Part shown: piece after piece, positions 1-8,391 of the stretch
Position numbering within the stretch: the first letter of the stretch is position 1
How the letters are laid out: the number at the start of each line of letters is the position of its first letter
DNA from: Marinobacter sp. ELB17
Lineage (GTDB): Bacteria; Pseudomonadota; Gammaproteobacteria; Pseudomonadales; Oleiphilaceae
DNA length: 64,000 bases
Reading direction: 5' to 3'
Assembly (NCBI RefSeq): GCF_000169375.1
Contig: NZ_AAXY01000002.1
Span: 248,001 to 312,000 of the forward strand
Notes under the pieces: model-generated
What the model was told of the DNA's origin: nothing
The model's input: only the letters and a program-made list of their open reading frames with translations
Databases searched by the model: none
Translations under genes and position numbers: made by a program

Positions 1-1539
1 TCGGCGGCCATGGAGTTTGGTATTTCGGTGCTGGACCTGGATGCGTTTTTGCCAGAGGCCATGCCAGACAATCTGGTGGACGAAAAACTGCTGCGCAAGC
101 ACAACGCACTGCCTCTGTATAAGCGTGGCAACCGGCTGTTTATTGCGGTGAGCGACCCCACCAACGTTCAGGCCCTGGACGAGATCAAGTTCAACACCGG
201 CTTAAGCACTGATGCGATTCTGGTGGACGATTCCAAGCTTCGCGCCGCTATCGAAAAGTATCTGGCGTCCAGTGAAAGCTCCATGGGCGACTTGGCCGAT
301 TCAGACCTTGAAGGTATCGATACAGAAGGCGCAGATGGAAGCGAGGACGACAGCGCCGTCGTTGTTGCAGAAATAGACGATGCGCCCATCGTAAAATATG
401 TCAATAAAATGCTGCTGGATGCGATTCGCGGAGGCTCGTCAGACGTTCACTTTGAACCTTACGAGAAAACCTACCGCGTACGCTTTCGCACTGACGGCAT
501 TCTGAAAGAAATGTCGCGACCCTCTATAAAGCTGGCACCGAAAATATCCGCGCGAATAAAAATCATGGCTCAGCTGGATATTTCCGAGCGACGCCTGCCG
601 CAAGACGGCCGCATAAAGATGAGGCTATCCAAAACCAAGTCCATCGACTTTCGGGTGAACACCCTACCCACGTTGTGGGGCGAGAAAATTGTACTGCGTA
701 TTCTGGACCCCAGCCAGGCAAAGCTGGGTATTGACGCCCTTGGGTACGAGGAAGACCAGAAGAAGCTGTACATGGACGCGCTGGCGCAGCCACAAGGCAT
801 GATTTTGGTCACGGGCCCCACCGGTTCCGGTAAAACCGTATCGCTGTATACCGGCCTGAACATTCTGAACACCGACGAGCGCAATATTTCCACAGCGGAG
901 GACCCAGCAGAGATTAACCTGGAAGGCGTGAATCAGGTAAACGTGAACAACAAAGTGGGGCTTGGCTTCGCCGAAGCGCTACGGGCGTTTTTGCGGCAAG
1001 ACCCGGACGTCATCATGGTGGGCGAGATTCGAGACCTGGAAACCGCCAATATTGCCATCAAAGCGGCGCAGACCGGTCACCTTGTATTATCCACCCTGCA
1101 CACCAACAGCGCAGCCGAAACGTTAACCCGTATGATGAACATGGGCGTGCCTGCGTTTAACATTGCCACATCTGTTAGCCTGATTATTGCCCAGCGCCTG
1201 GGCCGCCGGCTTTGCAGCTGCAAACAGGTTGGAAACATCCCAAAAGACGTACTTATAGCCGAAGGGTTCTCAACTGAACAAATTGAAACAGGGTTCACGT
1301 TGTACCACCCGAAGGGCTGTGATAAATGCACTAATGGGTATAAAGGCCGCGTCGGCATTTACGAGGTGGTTAAAGTGACCGAGCAGCTGGCCAACATGAT
1401 TATGGAAGAGGCCAGTTCTATCAAGATTGCAAAAGCAGCTCAGGCTGAAGGCTTTCGAACCCTGCGCCAATCCGCTCTGTTAAAAGTGATTGAGGGTGTA
1501 ACCAGCCTTGAAGAAGCCAACCGCGTGACCAAGGATTAA
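1..1539 (+). CDS. pilB: Type IV pilus assembly ATPase PilB (5' end outside window)
   Basis: Cytoplasmic hexameric ATPase that powers pilin polymerisation in type IV pili, working with PilC and PilD encoded next to it. The reading frame is open from base 1. The Met at base 10 aligns with an internal position of known PilB proteins (about residue 60), so roughly the first 60 codons are missing and 10 is not the real start. Visible: part of the N-terminal MshEN domain, Walker A GPTGSGKT (near base 815), Walker B region [12 protein letters not shown] (near 1003), and the tetracysteine zinc site CSC...CDKC near the C-terminus (1210-1330). pilC starts 2 bases after the stop, so the genes are co-transcribed. 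Confidence 0.96.
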   Translation, partial: SAAMEFGISVLDLDAFLPEAMPDNLVDEKLLRKHNALPLYKRGNRLFIAVSDPTNVQALDEIKFNTGLSTDAILVDDSKLRAAIEKYLASSESSMGDLADSDLEGIDTEGADGSEDDSAVVVAEIDDAPIVKYVNKMLLDAIRGGSSDVHFEPYEKTYRVRFRTDGILKEMSRPSIKLAPKISARIKIMAQLDISERRLPQDGRIKMRLSKTKSIDFRVNTLPTLWGEKIVLRILDPSQAKLGIDALGYEEDQKKLYMDALAQPQGMILVTGPTGSGKTVSLYTGLNILNTDERNISTAEDPAEINLEGVNQVNVNNKVGLGFAEALRAFLRQDPDVIMVGEIRDLETANIAIKAAQTGHLVLSTLHTNSAAETLTRMMNMGVPAFNIATSVSLIIAQRLGRRLCSCKQVGNIPKDVLIAEGFSTEQIETGFTLYHPKGCDKCTNGYKGRVGIYEVVKVTEQLANMIMEEASSIKIAKAAQAEGFRTLRQSALLKVIEGVTSLEEANRVTKD

Positions 1540-1541
1540 GC

Positions 1542-2762
1542 ATGGCTCAAAAAGCGAAGAAACTCGAATCCTACGTATGGGAAGGCAAAGATCGCCGGGG
1601 CAACAAAGCCAAGGGTGAACTGTCTGGCGCTAGCCTGGCTTTGGCCAAGGCCCAGTTGCGCAAGCAGGGCATAGTTCCAGACAAGGTAAAAAAGAAATCC
1701 AAGCCCTTGTTCGGCGGCAGCAAAAAAATTACGCCCTTTGACGTTGCCATGCTCACACGCCAGCTGGCCACCATGATGAAAGCCGGTGTGCCCCTTGTGC
1801 AAAGCTTTGACATTGTGGCTGATGGCTTGGAAAACAGAGGCTTGCAGGACCTAGTGATGTCGGTTCGGAACGACATTGCCTCTGGCAACAGTTTCGCCGG
1901 ATCGTTGCGTAAACACCCCCGTCAATTTGACGACCTGTACTGCAACTTGGTGGATTCCGGCGAAAAAGCCGGTGCGCTCGAGAAGATGCTCGACCGTATC
2001 GCTACCTATATGGAAAAAACAGAAATTTTGAAGAAAAAAGTCAAAAAGGCAATGACTTATCCGATCGCCGTTGTGGTGGTTGCGATCGTGGTAACGGCCA
2101 TTTTGCTGGTAAAAGTAGTACCGCAATTTGAATCGCTTTTCAACGGGTTTGGTGCGGAGCTGCCGGTGTTCACTCAGATGGTGGTGCGCCTATCAGAATG
2201 GATGCAGACCTGGTGGTTTGTAGTGCTACTCGGCATTATCGGCACCATCGTTTTATTCAAAGAGTCAAAACGACGGTCACAGAAGTTTTCAGACGCTGTC
2301 GACAAATATGTGCTGAAAGTGCCGGTTATCGGAGAAATTCTGGACAAATCCGCCGTCGCGAAGTTTGGCCGGGTGTTATCAACAACTTTCGCAGCCGGTG
2401 TTCCCCTTGTGGACGCCCTTGAATCCGTTGCGGGCGCTACCGGCAACGCGGTTTATCGCGATGCCATCATGCGCATTCGTAGTGATGTTTCCAGCGGTAC
2501 CCAGCTTCAGGCCTCTATGCGGGCGCAGGACGTGTTTCCGGTGATGGCGGTTCAGCTGACGGCGATTGGCGAGGAATCCGGTAACTTAGACGAAATGCTG
2601 GAAAAAGTAGCCGAGCACTACGAGGCCGTAGTGGATGACATGGTAGACAACCTGACTGCGCTGATGGAGCCGATGATTATGTCGGTGCTGGGCGTGCTGG
2701 TGGGTGGTTTGATTATCGCCATGTACCTGCCGATCTTCAAAATGGGCCAGGTTGTTGGGTAA
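1542..2762 (+). CDS. pilC: Type IV pilus inner-membrane platform protein PilC
   Basis: Polytopic inner-membrane protein that couples the PilB ATPase to pilin insertion. At 406 residues it is full length for the family. Two T2SSF (GspF-type) domains are visible, each with the conserved G-E-(K/E)-(A/S)-G-x-L pattern (GEKAGALEKML and GEESGNLDEML). Three hydrophobic segments lie near residues 170-192, 222-240 and 375-398. It follows pilB by 2 bases and precedes pilD by 3 bases in the usual pilBCD order. Confidence 0.96.
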   Translation: MAQKAKKLESYVWEGKDRRGNKAKGELSGASLALAKAQLRKQGIVPDKVKKKSKPLFGGSKKITPFDVAMLTRQLATMMKAGVPLVQSFDIVADGLENRGLQDLVMSVRNDIASGNSFAGSLRKHPRQFDDLYCNLVDSGEKAGALEKMLDRIATYMEKTEILKKKVKKAMTYPIAVVVVAIVVTAILLVKVVPQFESLFNGFGAELPVFTQMVVRLSEWMQTWWFVVLLGIIGTIVLFKESKRRSQKFSDAVDKYVLKVPVIGEILDKSAVAKFGRVLSTTFAAGVPLVDALESVAGATGNAVYRDAIMRIRSDVSSGTQLQASMRAQDVFPVMAVQLTAIGEESGNLDEMLEKVAEHYEAVVDDMVDNLTALMEPMIMSVLGVLVGGLIIAMYLPIFKMGQVVG

Positions 2763-2765
2763 TTC

Positions 2766-3641
2766 ATGGTCGATTTAAGCATTCTTCTGGACACACCCTG
2801 GTTGCTGTACAGCACGGTTGCCTTTGTGTCTTTGTGCATTGGCAGTTTTCTGAACGTGGTTATTTTTCGCCTGCCGGCGATGATGCAGCAGGAGTGGCGC
2901 TGCCAGTGTGAAGATCTGTTGGAAGTGCCAGAGGCCAAGCGGGAACCGGCGAAGGTTCTGAGTCTGTCAAAGCCGGCTTCTACCTGCCCCCACTGCGGCT
3001 ACGGTATTCGCGCCTGGCAGAATGTACCGGTCATCAGCTACCTAGTGCTGAAAGGCAAATGCGCCAATTGCAGCGAACCGATTTCAGCGCGCTACCCGAT
3101 TATTGAGTTAGCGACAGCGGTGCTTTCGGTATTTACCGTGTACATGCTGGGCCCAACGCCTGCGGCGCTTTGGGCGTTATTGCTGGTGTGGGCGTTGGTA
3201 GCGCTGACAATGATTGATTTTGATACTCAACTGCTGCCAGACTCCATTACCCTGCCCCTACTTTGGTTAGGGCTGATGGTGAATTACTTTGGCCAGCTGG
3301 TGCCTTTTGACGAAGCATTCTGGGGCGCCATAGTCGGTTACCTGGCACTCTGGTCGGTTTACTGGCTGTTCAAGCTGGTTACCGGTAAGGAAGGCATGGG
3401 CTACGGCGATTTCAAGCTGTTGGCAGCGCTGGGCGCCTGGCTGGGTTGGACGTTATTGCCGGCGGTTATTCTGTTATCCTCTGTTGTAGGCGCAGCCGTT
3501 GGTATAGCCTTAATGGTGTTCAAACAGCAGGGCAGAGAGGTACCCATTCCATTTGGGCCTTATTTGGCCACGGCTGGCTTGATGTGCTTGTGGTTTGGTG
3601 ATGAAATTGTGGGTGTGTGGTTCCGTTTTCTTGGTGTATAG
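2766..3641 (+). CDS. pilD: Prepilin peptidase / N-methyltransferase PilD
   Basis: Bifunctional inner-membrane aspartic protease that cleaves type IV prepilin leader peptides and N-methylates the new terminus. It also serves type II secretion pseudopilins. Four zinc-binding cysteines occur as two CxxC pairs at residues 74/77 and 99/102. The two catalytic aspartates expected of the A24 family are seen in IDFDTQLLPD (about D151) and GMGYGDFK (about D215). Multiple membrane segments are present and the 291-residue length is normal. coaE follows after 29 bases, probably in the same transcript. Confidence 0.96.
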   Translation: MVDLSILLDTPWLLYSTVAFVSLCIGSFLNVVIFRLPAMMQQEWRCQCEDLLEVPEAKREPAKVLSLSKPASTCPHCGYGIRAWQNVPVISYLVLKGKCANCSEPISARYPIIELATAVLSVFTVYMLGPTPAALWALLLVWALVALTMIDFDTQLLPDSITLPLLWLGLMVNYFGQLVPFDEAFWGAIVGYLALWSVYWLFKLVTGKEGMGYGDFKLLAALGAWLGWTLLPAVILLSSVVGAAVGIALMVFKQQGREVPIPFGPYLATAGLMCLWFGDEIVGVWFRFLGV

Positions 3642-3670
3642 GCTTGGTTACAAAAGGAGTAGGCGCGCGT

Positions 3671-4279
3671 ATGGCACCCAAAATTGTGGGGCTGACCGGT
3701 GGTATTGGATCAGGAAAATCGATGGTTGCCAGCCTCTTTGGCGCCTTTGGCGTGCATTGGGTAGATGCAGATGATATCGCCCGCCAGGTGGTAGAACCCG
3801 GCACCCGAGCGCTGGAGCTGATTGCCGAGCACTTTGGTCACGACATTTTGATGTCTGGTGGGGCGCTGAATCGCGCAGCCTTGCGCAAGCTGGTGTTTGA
3901 CGACGCCGACGAGCGCAGGTGGCTGGAAGAATTGATACACCCCATTATCCACACGGAACTGGAACGCCAGTTAAAGCCCGACGATTACGACTTGCCTTAT
4001 GTATTGCTGGTGTCGCCGCTGTTATTTGAAACGATTCAGCACACCATTACCGAGCGGGTGATTGTTATAGACAGCCCAGAGAGCGTGCAAATACAGCGCA
4101 CCATGGCGCGGGACAACAACCCCCGAGACCAGGTTGAACGCATTATTGCCGCACAGATTCCGCGCCAGCAGCGGCTTGACAAGGCCGACCTGATAATTGA
4201 TAACGGCGGCACCAAAGACAACGTACGCCAACAGGTGCGAGACGCCCACAATGCGCTGCTGGTGGAATTTGGCCATTAA
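3671..4279 (+). CDS. coaE: Dephospho-CoA kinase
   Basis: Catalyses the last step of CoA synthesis, ATP-dependent 3'-phosphorylation of dephospho-CoA. The protein is 202 residues. The P-loop GGIGSGKS is at residues 10-17, followed by the DADDIAR motif. An upstream in-frame start at 3617 exists, but ATG 3671 is chosen because AAAAGGAG (3652-3659) lies 11 bases before it and the encoded N-terminus matches the family. A terminator hairpin begins at the stop codon. coaE next to pilBCD is the usual arrangement in pseudomonads and Marinobacter. Confidence 0.95.
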   Translation: MAPKIVGLTGGIGSGKSMVASLFGAFGVHWVDADDIARQVVEPGTRALELIAEHFGHDILMSGGALNRAALRKLVFDDADERRWLEELIHPIIHTELERQLKPDDYDLPYVLLVSPLLFETIQHTITERVIVIDSPESVQIQRTMARDNNPRDQVERIIAAQIPRQQRLDKADLIIDNGGTKDNVRQQVRDAHNALLVEFGH

Positions 4280-5387
4280 CCGGCGCCAAGTGTTTGGCGC
4301 CGGTTTCTTTACTATTTCTGCAGTGCTTACAGTGCTTACAGTGCTTACAGTGCTTACAGTGCCCTCAGCCTATGCGCTGGAACCTTCAATACAATTCCAC
4401 CAGCGATCTATTCCCCAGCACCTTGCCCCGCAGGCGTTACCCAGCAACTTTTACGACTTCGCCCCAGAGGACTACTGGGCCGAGCCGGAAGACTCTTATT
4501 GGCTGAACTTCAGCAACTGGGTGCTGTTGCAGGAGCGCACTCAGGGAGAGCGTGTGGGACAGCTGGGGCAGTGGGCAGACAGAACCCTGTCAGGCGAACG
4601 TCACAGCCTGCCGCTGAACGAAAGTTATTTGCGCCTGAGCTTCGCCACCGAAACCCGTGCCGGCACAGTGTTGGATTTTGAACCAGAGGCGCGCTTTCGG
4701 GTGGATATACCCACTGCCCGCAAAAAGCTGAGGCTGGTCATTGAAAGCGAAAGCGAAGAGCTGATTCCGCTGGCAGAGCGGCAGCGCGACCGTCAGCTTA
4801 CGGAACCCGAGCGCTCTTCAACCAGCGCCACGGGGGCCCTCCGGTTTTTGGGCCAATTGGGTGACTCGATTAATTTCTCCAATGATTTTGGCGCGCGCCT
4901 GCACTTGCCCCCCGATGCTTTCTGGCGCGCCACAGTGCGCAAGAGCTGGCGGCCACCTGGAGACTGGGGCTTGCTGGCTCAACAGCGTTTTTATTATTAC
5001 CATCAAAACGGCTGGGGTTCGCGCAGCTGGTTTGAGGCTCGGCACGATTTAGGTAAGGGCTGGGAGTTTATAAACTCATCCGAGCTCGAGTGGGTGCACA
5101 GTGACAGGGAGTTTGTGGCGGCCCAAGTGTTCAGTGTGAGCAAACGGATGAATAACCGTGCGGTGCTTACGCCCCGTATTGGTGTGCTGGGTGAAAGCCA
5201 GCCCGGTTGGCGCACCACGGAAGCCTTTGCCGACGTTACCTGGCGCTATCGTATGTACAGCGATTGGTTGTTCGGAGAGGTTATTCCTGCGCTGCAGTTT
5301 GCGCGAGATAATTCGTTTAAAGACGATAGCTCGCTGGTTTTGCGGCTGGAGATGTATTTTTCTGGCAACATTGTTCGGCGCAACTAA
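4251..5387 (+). CDS. Exported protein of unknown function with VLT-repeat signal peptide
   Basis: Not assigned to a family. From ATG 4251 the product is 378 residues with a clear signal peptide: positively charged start (NRR), hydrophobic core containing VLT four times, and a probable cut after SAYA. The mature part is rich in aromatic and charged residues in alternating patterns (for example QQRFYYYHQNG and DVTWRYRMYSDW) and ends in LRLEMYFSG, suggesting a beta-rich, perhaps outer-membrane, protein. Start is uncertain: ATG 4251 overlaps coaE by 29 bases, GTG 4290 lies in the coaE terminator and would give a shorter leader, and TTG 4197 is less likely. trmO follows 5 bases later. Confidence 0.6.
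   Translation: MRCWWNLAINRRQVFGAGFFTISAVLTVLTVLTVLTVPSAYALEPSIQFHQRSIPQHLAPQALPSNFYDFAPEDYWAEPEDSYWLNFSNWVLLQERTQGERVGQLGQWADRTLSGERHSLPLNESYLRLSFATETRAGTVLDFEPEARFRVDIPTARKKLRLVIESESEELIPLAERQRDRQLTEPERSSTSATGALRFLGQLGDSINFSNDFGARLHLPPDAFWRATVRKSWRPPGDWGLLAQQRFYYYHQNGWGSRSWFEARHDLGKGWEFINSSELEWVHSDREFVAAQVFSVSKRMNNRAVLTPRIGVLGESQPGWRTTEAFADVTWRYRMYSDWLFGEVIPALQFARDNSFKDDSSLVLRLEMYFSGNIVRRN
4278..4310 (+). terminator. Rho-independent terminator after coaE
   Basis: Perfect 11-bp inverted repeat, arms 4278-4288 and 4295-4305 (AACCGGCGCCA and its complement), six-base loop AGTGTT, followed by TCTTT. The left arm contains the last two bases of the coaE stop codon. It lies inside the probable signal-peptide coding region of the next gene. 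Confidence 0.8.
4322..4357 (+). repeat. In-frame 9-bp tandem repeat (4 copies) in a signal peptide
   Basis: Four perfect copies of AGTGCTTAC at 4322-4330, 4331-4339, 4340-4348 and 4349-4357. Because the unit is three codons, each copy adds Val-Leu-Thr to the hydrophobic core of the signal peptide. Gain or loss of a unit would change core length without shifting frame. Confidence 0.95.
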
Positions 5388-5392
5388 CACTT

Positions 5393-6196
5393 ATGCCTCG
5401 CCATAACGCGAAAGATGCCACTGAAGCACTGACTCTTACTCCGATTGCTATCACTCGCTCCTGCTTTGCCGACAAGTTCGGCGTGCCGCGGCAGCCGGGC
5501 TTAACCCGCCATGCCCACGCTGACTTATTGATTCAACCGCCGTTTGACCGCGAGGACGCTTTTCGCGGTTTAGAGAGCGCCAGTCATTTATGGCTTACGT
5601 TTCAGTTTCATCAGGCGGTGCGAGCCGAGTGGCGGCCTGTGGTGCGGCCACCCCGTTTGGGAGGCAACCGCAAGATTGGCGTGTTTGCCAGCCGGTCGCC
5701 GTTTCGCCCCAACAGCCTGGGGCTGTCGGTAGTGCGTAATCGCGGGCTGGTGCGCAAGCAAGGCAAGCTGGTGTTACAAATCACTGATCACGATTTGATT
5801 GAAGGCACGCCGATTCTGGACATCAAACCGTATCTACCTTTTGCAGATGCGGTAAGCGGTGCGCACTTGGGTTGGGCCGAAGAGGCGCCGGTAGAGCGTT
5901 TGCCCGTGGTGTTTTTGCCCGAGGCACAGCAGCAGCTAGATGAGCTTTGTGCAGGGCAATCTTCAGAGGGCTCTTCAGGTAATTCGTCAGATAATTCGCC
6001 AGAGAATTCTTTACAAAAATATCCAGATTTTGCCGCTCTGATTGAGGATGTGGTGAGTTACGATCCGCGGCCGTCGTTTCGCCGCGGCCGCGAAGAGGAG
6101 CGGATTTACGGCGCGCATCTGTACGATGTCAATGTGCGCTTTCGATTTGTAACCGACGAAGCAGGCAGCCGTGTGGAAGTGCTGACGGTTTGTTAA
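5393..6196 (+). CDS. trmO: tRNA (N6-threonylcarbamoyl-A37) N6-methyltransferase TrmO
   Basis: SAM-dependent enzyme of the TsaA/TrmO (YaeB) family that methylates t6A at position 37 of certain tRNAs. The family signatures are present: P(I/V)AITRSCFADKFGVPRQPG near the N-terminus and the RRPPRLGGNRKIGVFASRSPFRPN-like core (here RPPRLGGNRKIGVFASRSPF). At 267 residues it is longer than the E. coli protein. The extra length is a serine, asparagine and glutamate-rich insert around residues 187-207 before the C-terminal domain, probably a flexible linker. The start at 5393 lies just 5 bases after the preceding stop. Confidence 0.9.
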   Translation: MPRHNAKDATEALTLTPIAITRSCFADKFGVPRQPGLTRHAHADLLIQPPFDREDAFRGLESASHLWLTFQFHQAVRAEWRPVVRPPRLGGNRKIGVFASRSPFRPNSLGLSVVRNRGLVRKQGKLVLQITDHDLIEGTPILDIKPYLPFADAVSGAHLGWAEEAPVERLPVVFLPEAQQQLDELCAGQSSEGSSGNSSDNSPENSLQKYPDFAALIEDVVSYDPRPSFRRGREEERIYGAHLYDVNVRFRFVTDEAGSRVEVLTVC

Positions 6197-6225
6197 ACTG
6201 CTTTAGTTCAGTTTCTTATTTCATA

Positions 6226-6263
6226 AATGATTAGATAGATTTCTCTCACCAATGATTAGATAG
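6226..6263 (+). repeat. 13-bp direct repeat upstream of yacG
   Basis: AATGATTAGATAG occurs at 6226-6238 and again at 6251-6263, so the period is 25 bases. The second copy ends 6 bases before the yacG start codon. No function is evident. It could be a regulator site pair or a small duplication. Confidence 0.6.
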
Positions 6264-6269
6264 GTTGCC

Positions 6270-6467
6270 ATGAACGTTGAATGCCCCACCTGCCGTAAAG
6301 CCGTGGAATGGACCGATGCCAATCCGGAGCGCCCATTCTGTTCGCACCGCTGCAAGTTGATTGACCTGGGCGCCTGGGCCAATGAGGAATACCGGGTACC
6401 GGCACAGAATGTAAGCTCGGAAGACCTGGATCAACTGGACCAGTTGGAAGACGACACCCAGCACTGA
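6270..6467 (+). CDS. yacG: Zinc-binding DNA gyrase inhibitor YacG
   Basis: Small (65-residue) zinc-ribbon protein. The family is known to bind GyrB and inhibit gyrase. The four zinc ligands are Cys5, Cys8, Cys24 and Cys28 in the pattern CPTC...CSHRC, and the tail is acidic as in relatives. Its position near coaE and pilD matches other gammaproteobacteria. The ribosome-binding site is weak (AGG about 6 bases upstream). Confidence 0.9.
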   Translation: MNVECPTCRKAVEWTDANPERPFCSHRCKLIDLGAWANEEYRVPAQNVSSEDLDQLDQLEDDTQH

Positions 6468-6675
6468 GCGCACTGTTTGTAGCCGTTTTCAAACCATATG
6501 CAAAAAAACAGTGTGGATTGTGCAAACCGTTCATACCCAGCGGTTACGGGCTTTTAAGTTGTGGGTTACCGTCGTGCGCTTTATCATCGCCTTAAGAGCC
6601 TTCCGCCATTGCCGGCAGCTTACACTTTCGTTCATGACCCGCTCATCACTCTTTCATCACCAAAAAGGTAGCATT

Positions 6676-7236
6676 ATGAAAGCCTCTCGTATTTCCCTGA
6701 TGGCCCTGTCACTTGCTATGGGCGCAGCACCTGCGCTGGCCAGCGACGTTGACCTGAGCTTGACCACAGAATCCGCAAAGGCACAGATGAACTTCTTTGA
6801 CAGTCGCGACGACATGCAGTTGGGCGCCGGTTATACCTACCACGAAGGCAGCCGCCACATCGGCAACGTGGATTTTCACGCCCAAGGCCGCACAGCCCTT
6901 GGCAATCTGCCTACCACCGCAGGCCTTGGCATGCGCCTGATCGGTTGGGACGACGACCGGGTTGACGGCGGCGCTTTGGCGCTGGGTGGCTATGCAACGG
7001 TGAATATTCCCGATGTACCGGGTTTGTCTGTCACTGGCGGCCTGCACTATGCGCCCAGCATTCTGGCGTTTGGCGATTCCGATGACATGACCAGCCTTGA
7101 GGCCCGCGTTAGTTACCGTGTGATTCGTAACGCAGAGTTGTTTGCCGGTTACCGCTACCTCAACACAGATTTGGATGGCCGCGGCGATCTGAACCTGGAT
7201 GAAGGCCTTATGGCCGGTATGAAATTGTACTTCTGA
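6676..7236 (+). CDS. YfaZ-family outer-membrane protein
   Basis: Predicted 186-residue exported protein. A typical signal peptide ends ALAS near residue 23, followed by alternating strands and a C-terminal Phe (KLYF), as in small outer-membrane beta-barrels. The overall pattern (early DVDLSLTTE, late AGYRYLNTD) resembles the YfaZ family, whose function is not established. A longer in-frame extension back to 6511 exists but would put the signal peptide in the interior, so ATG 6676 is chosen (AAAGGTAG upstream). A strong terminator follows, so the gene looks monocistronic. Confidence 0.75.
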   Translation: MKASRISLMALSLAMGAAPALASDVDLSLTTESAKAQMNFFDSRDDMQLGAGYTYHEGSRHIGNVDFHAQGRTALGNLPTTAGLGMRLIGWDDDRVDGGALALGGYATVNIPDVPGLSVTGGLHYAPSILAFGDSDDMTSLEARVSYRVIRNAELFAGYRYLNTDLDGRGDLNLDEGLMAGMKLYF

Positions 7237-7257
7237 TCAATTTGTTACCGAACCTGA

Positions 7258-7296
7258 AAAAATCCCCGGCCCGCGTACTGCGGCCCGGGGATTTTT
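7258..7296 (+). terminator. Rho-independent terminator after the YfaZ-like gene
   Basis: Outer arms 7258-7267 (AAAAATCCCC) and 7287-7296 pair perfectly. The inner stem is GC-rich with one mismatch and a GTACT loop, and the run of T closes the right arm. Confidence 0.92.
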
Positions 7297-7374
7297 GTAT
7301 ATTGGCTGCGCTGCTGTTATTTTGATCGCTTAATCACAATAACCATCAGGTTATTATTAAAGCCCAGAGGTGAT

Positions 7375-8304
7375 ATGTCAGTTAACACAGGCGCACCTTC
7401 CTCCGCTGCCAAGAAGCGTCATGCTTTGGCGTTCATTCTATTGCTACTTGCCGGTGCTTTGTTTGGAGCATTTTATAAACCGTCGCCGAACGCATTTAGC
7501 AGCCGTTACTATCCCGGCGAGGAGTTTCAGTTTGCCTCGTTACCGGCATTGCCCAGCTGGGCCAATGCACCTTTGCCAGATTTTTCTGGCTACGCCGATA
7601 CTGACGGAAAAAAAGCCGCTTTTTTTGAATTTCTGTTCCCCCGCATTGTGCTGGCCAACAGCCGCATTTTGTTGGAACGTGAGTACCTGGACGCTCTGGC
7701 GGCAAAGTCCGAGTTTACCGGCAAAGAAAAGCAATGGCTGAAAGACGAAGCCAAGCGCCTGCGGGTAGACCCTGCGCCGGCGGGCAAAGCCCAGATTGCC
7801 AAGCTGAAAAAGCGCCTGGACGTAATACCGCCGTCGCTGATTATGGCCCAGGCGGCTAACGAGTCCGCTTGGGGCACGTCGCGTTTTGCGGTGGAAGGGA
7901 ACAATCTTTTCGGCCAATGGTGTTTCACCGCTGGCTGCGGCCTGGTTCCGCTTAGCCGGGTATCGGGCGCCAGCCACGAGGTGGCAAAGTTCTCTTCTCC
8001 CTATCGTTCGGTACGGGCCTATATCCAGAACTTGAACCGCCACCCTGCTTATCAAACATTGCGGGATATTCGCCTGACCGATCGCAAACAACAGGAACCG
8101 CTGTCTGGCAAGGGGCTGGCCGCGGGGTTGGAGCTTTACTCCGAGCGCGGGGAAGAGTACATCGGCGAAATAACGGCAATGATCCGCCATAACAATCTGG
8201 CCGTGTACGATCAGGCGTTTGCCGAGATTTTGCAAAATCGCAACCCGGCTCACTTGCAACAACTGGCCAGCGCCCGCAATATTAACGAGCTGATGCCGCG
8301 CTAA
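7375..8304 (+). CDS. Bax-like protein with glucosaminidase domain
   Basis: 309 residues with one N-terminal membrane anchor (residues about 16-34) and a C-terminal glucosaminidase (lysozyme-like) domain of the Bax family. The likely catalytic glutamate is in AQAANESAWGTSRFA. The region LFGQWCFTAGCG and the HNNLAVYDQ ending are also typical. It probably acts on peptidoglycan on the periplasmic side. RBS GAGGTGAT immediately precedes ATG 7375. It lies next to a type VI effector locus, but nothing shows a functional link. Confidence 0.85.
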   Translation: MSVNTGAPSSAAKKRHALAFILLLLAGALFGAFYKPSPNAFSSRYYPGEEFQFASLPALPSWANAPLPDFSGYADTDGKKAAFFEFLFPRIVLANSRILLEREYLDALAAKSEFTGKEKQWLKDEAKRLRVDPAPAGKAQIAKLKKRLDVIPPSLIMAQAANESAWGTSRFAVEGNNLFGQWCFTAGCGLVPLSRVSGASHEVAKFSSPYRSVRAYIQNLNRHPAYQTLRDIRLTDRKQQEPLSGKGLAAGLELYSERGEEYIGEITAMIRHNNLAVYDQAFAEILQNRNPAHLQQLASARNINELMPR

Positions 8305-8391
8305 AAGCGGCCGGTAACCAGAAGCATTGTTGACTTAAAGCAAGCCAGTTTTCGGAGTAAAACCGGTTATCACCCAAGGAAGGAATATCTC

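Noticed and set aside
7540-8262. Minus-strand open frame of 240 codons
   Set aside because: Antisense to the glucosaminidase-domain gene with no recognisable domain.
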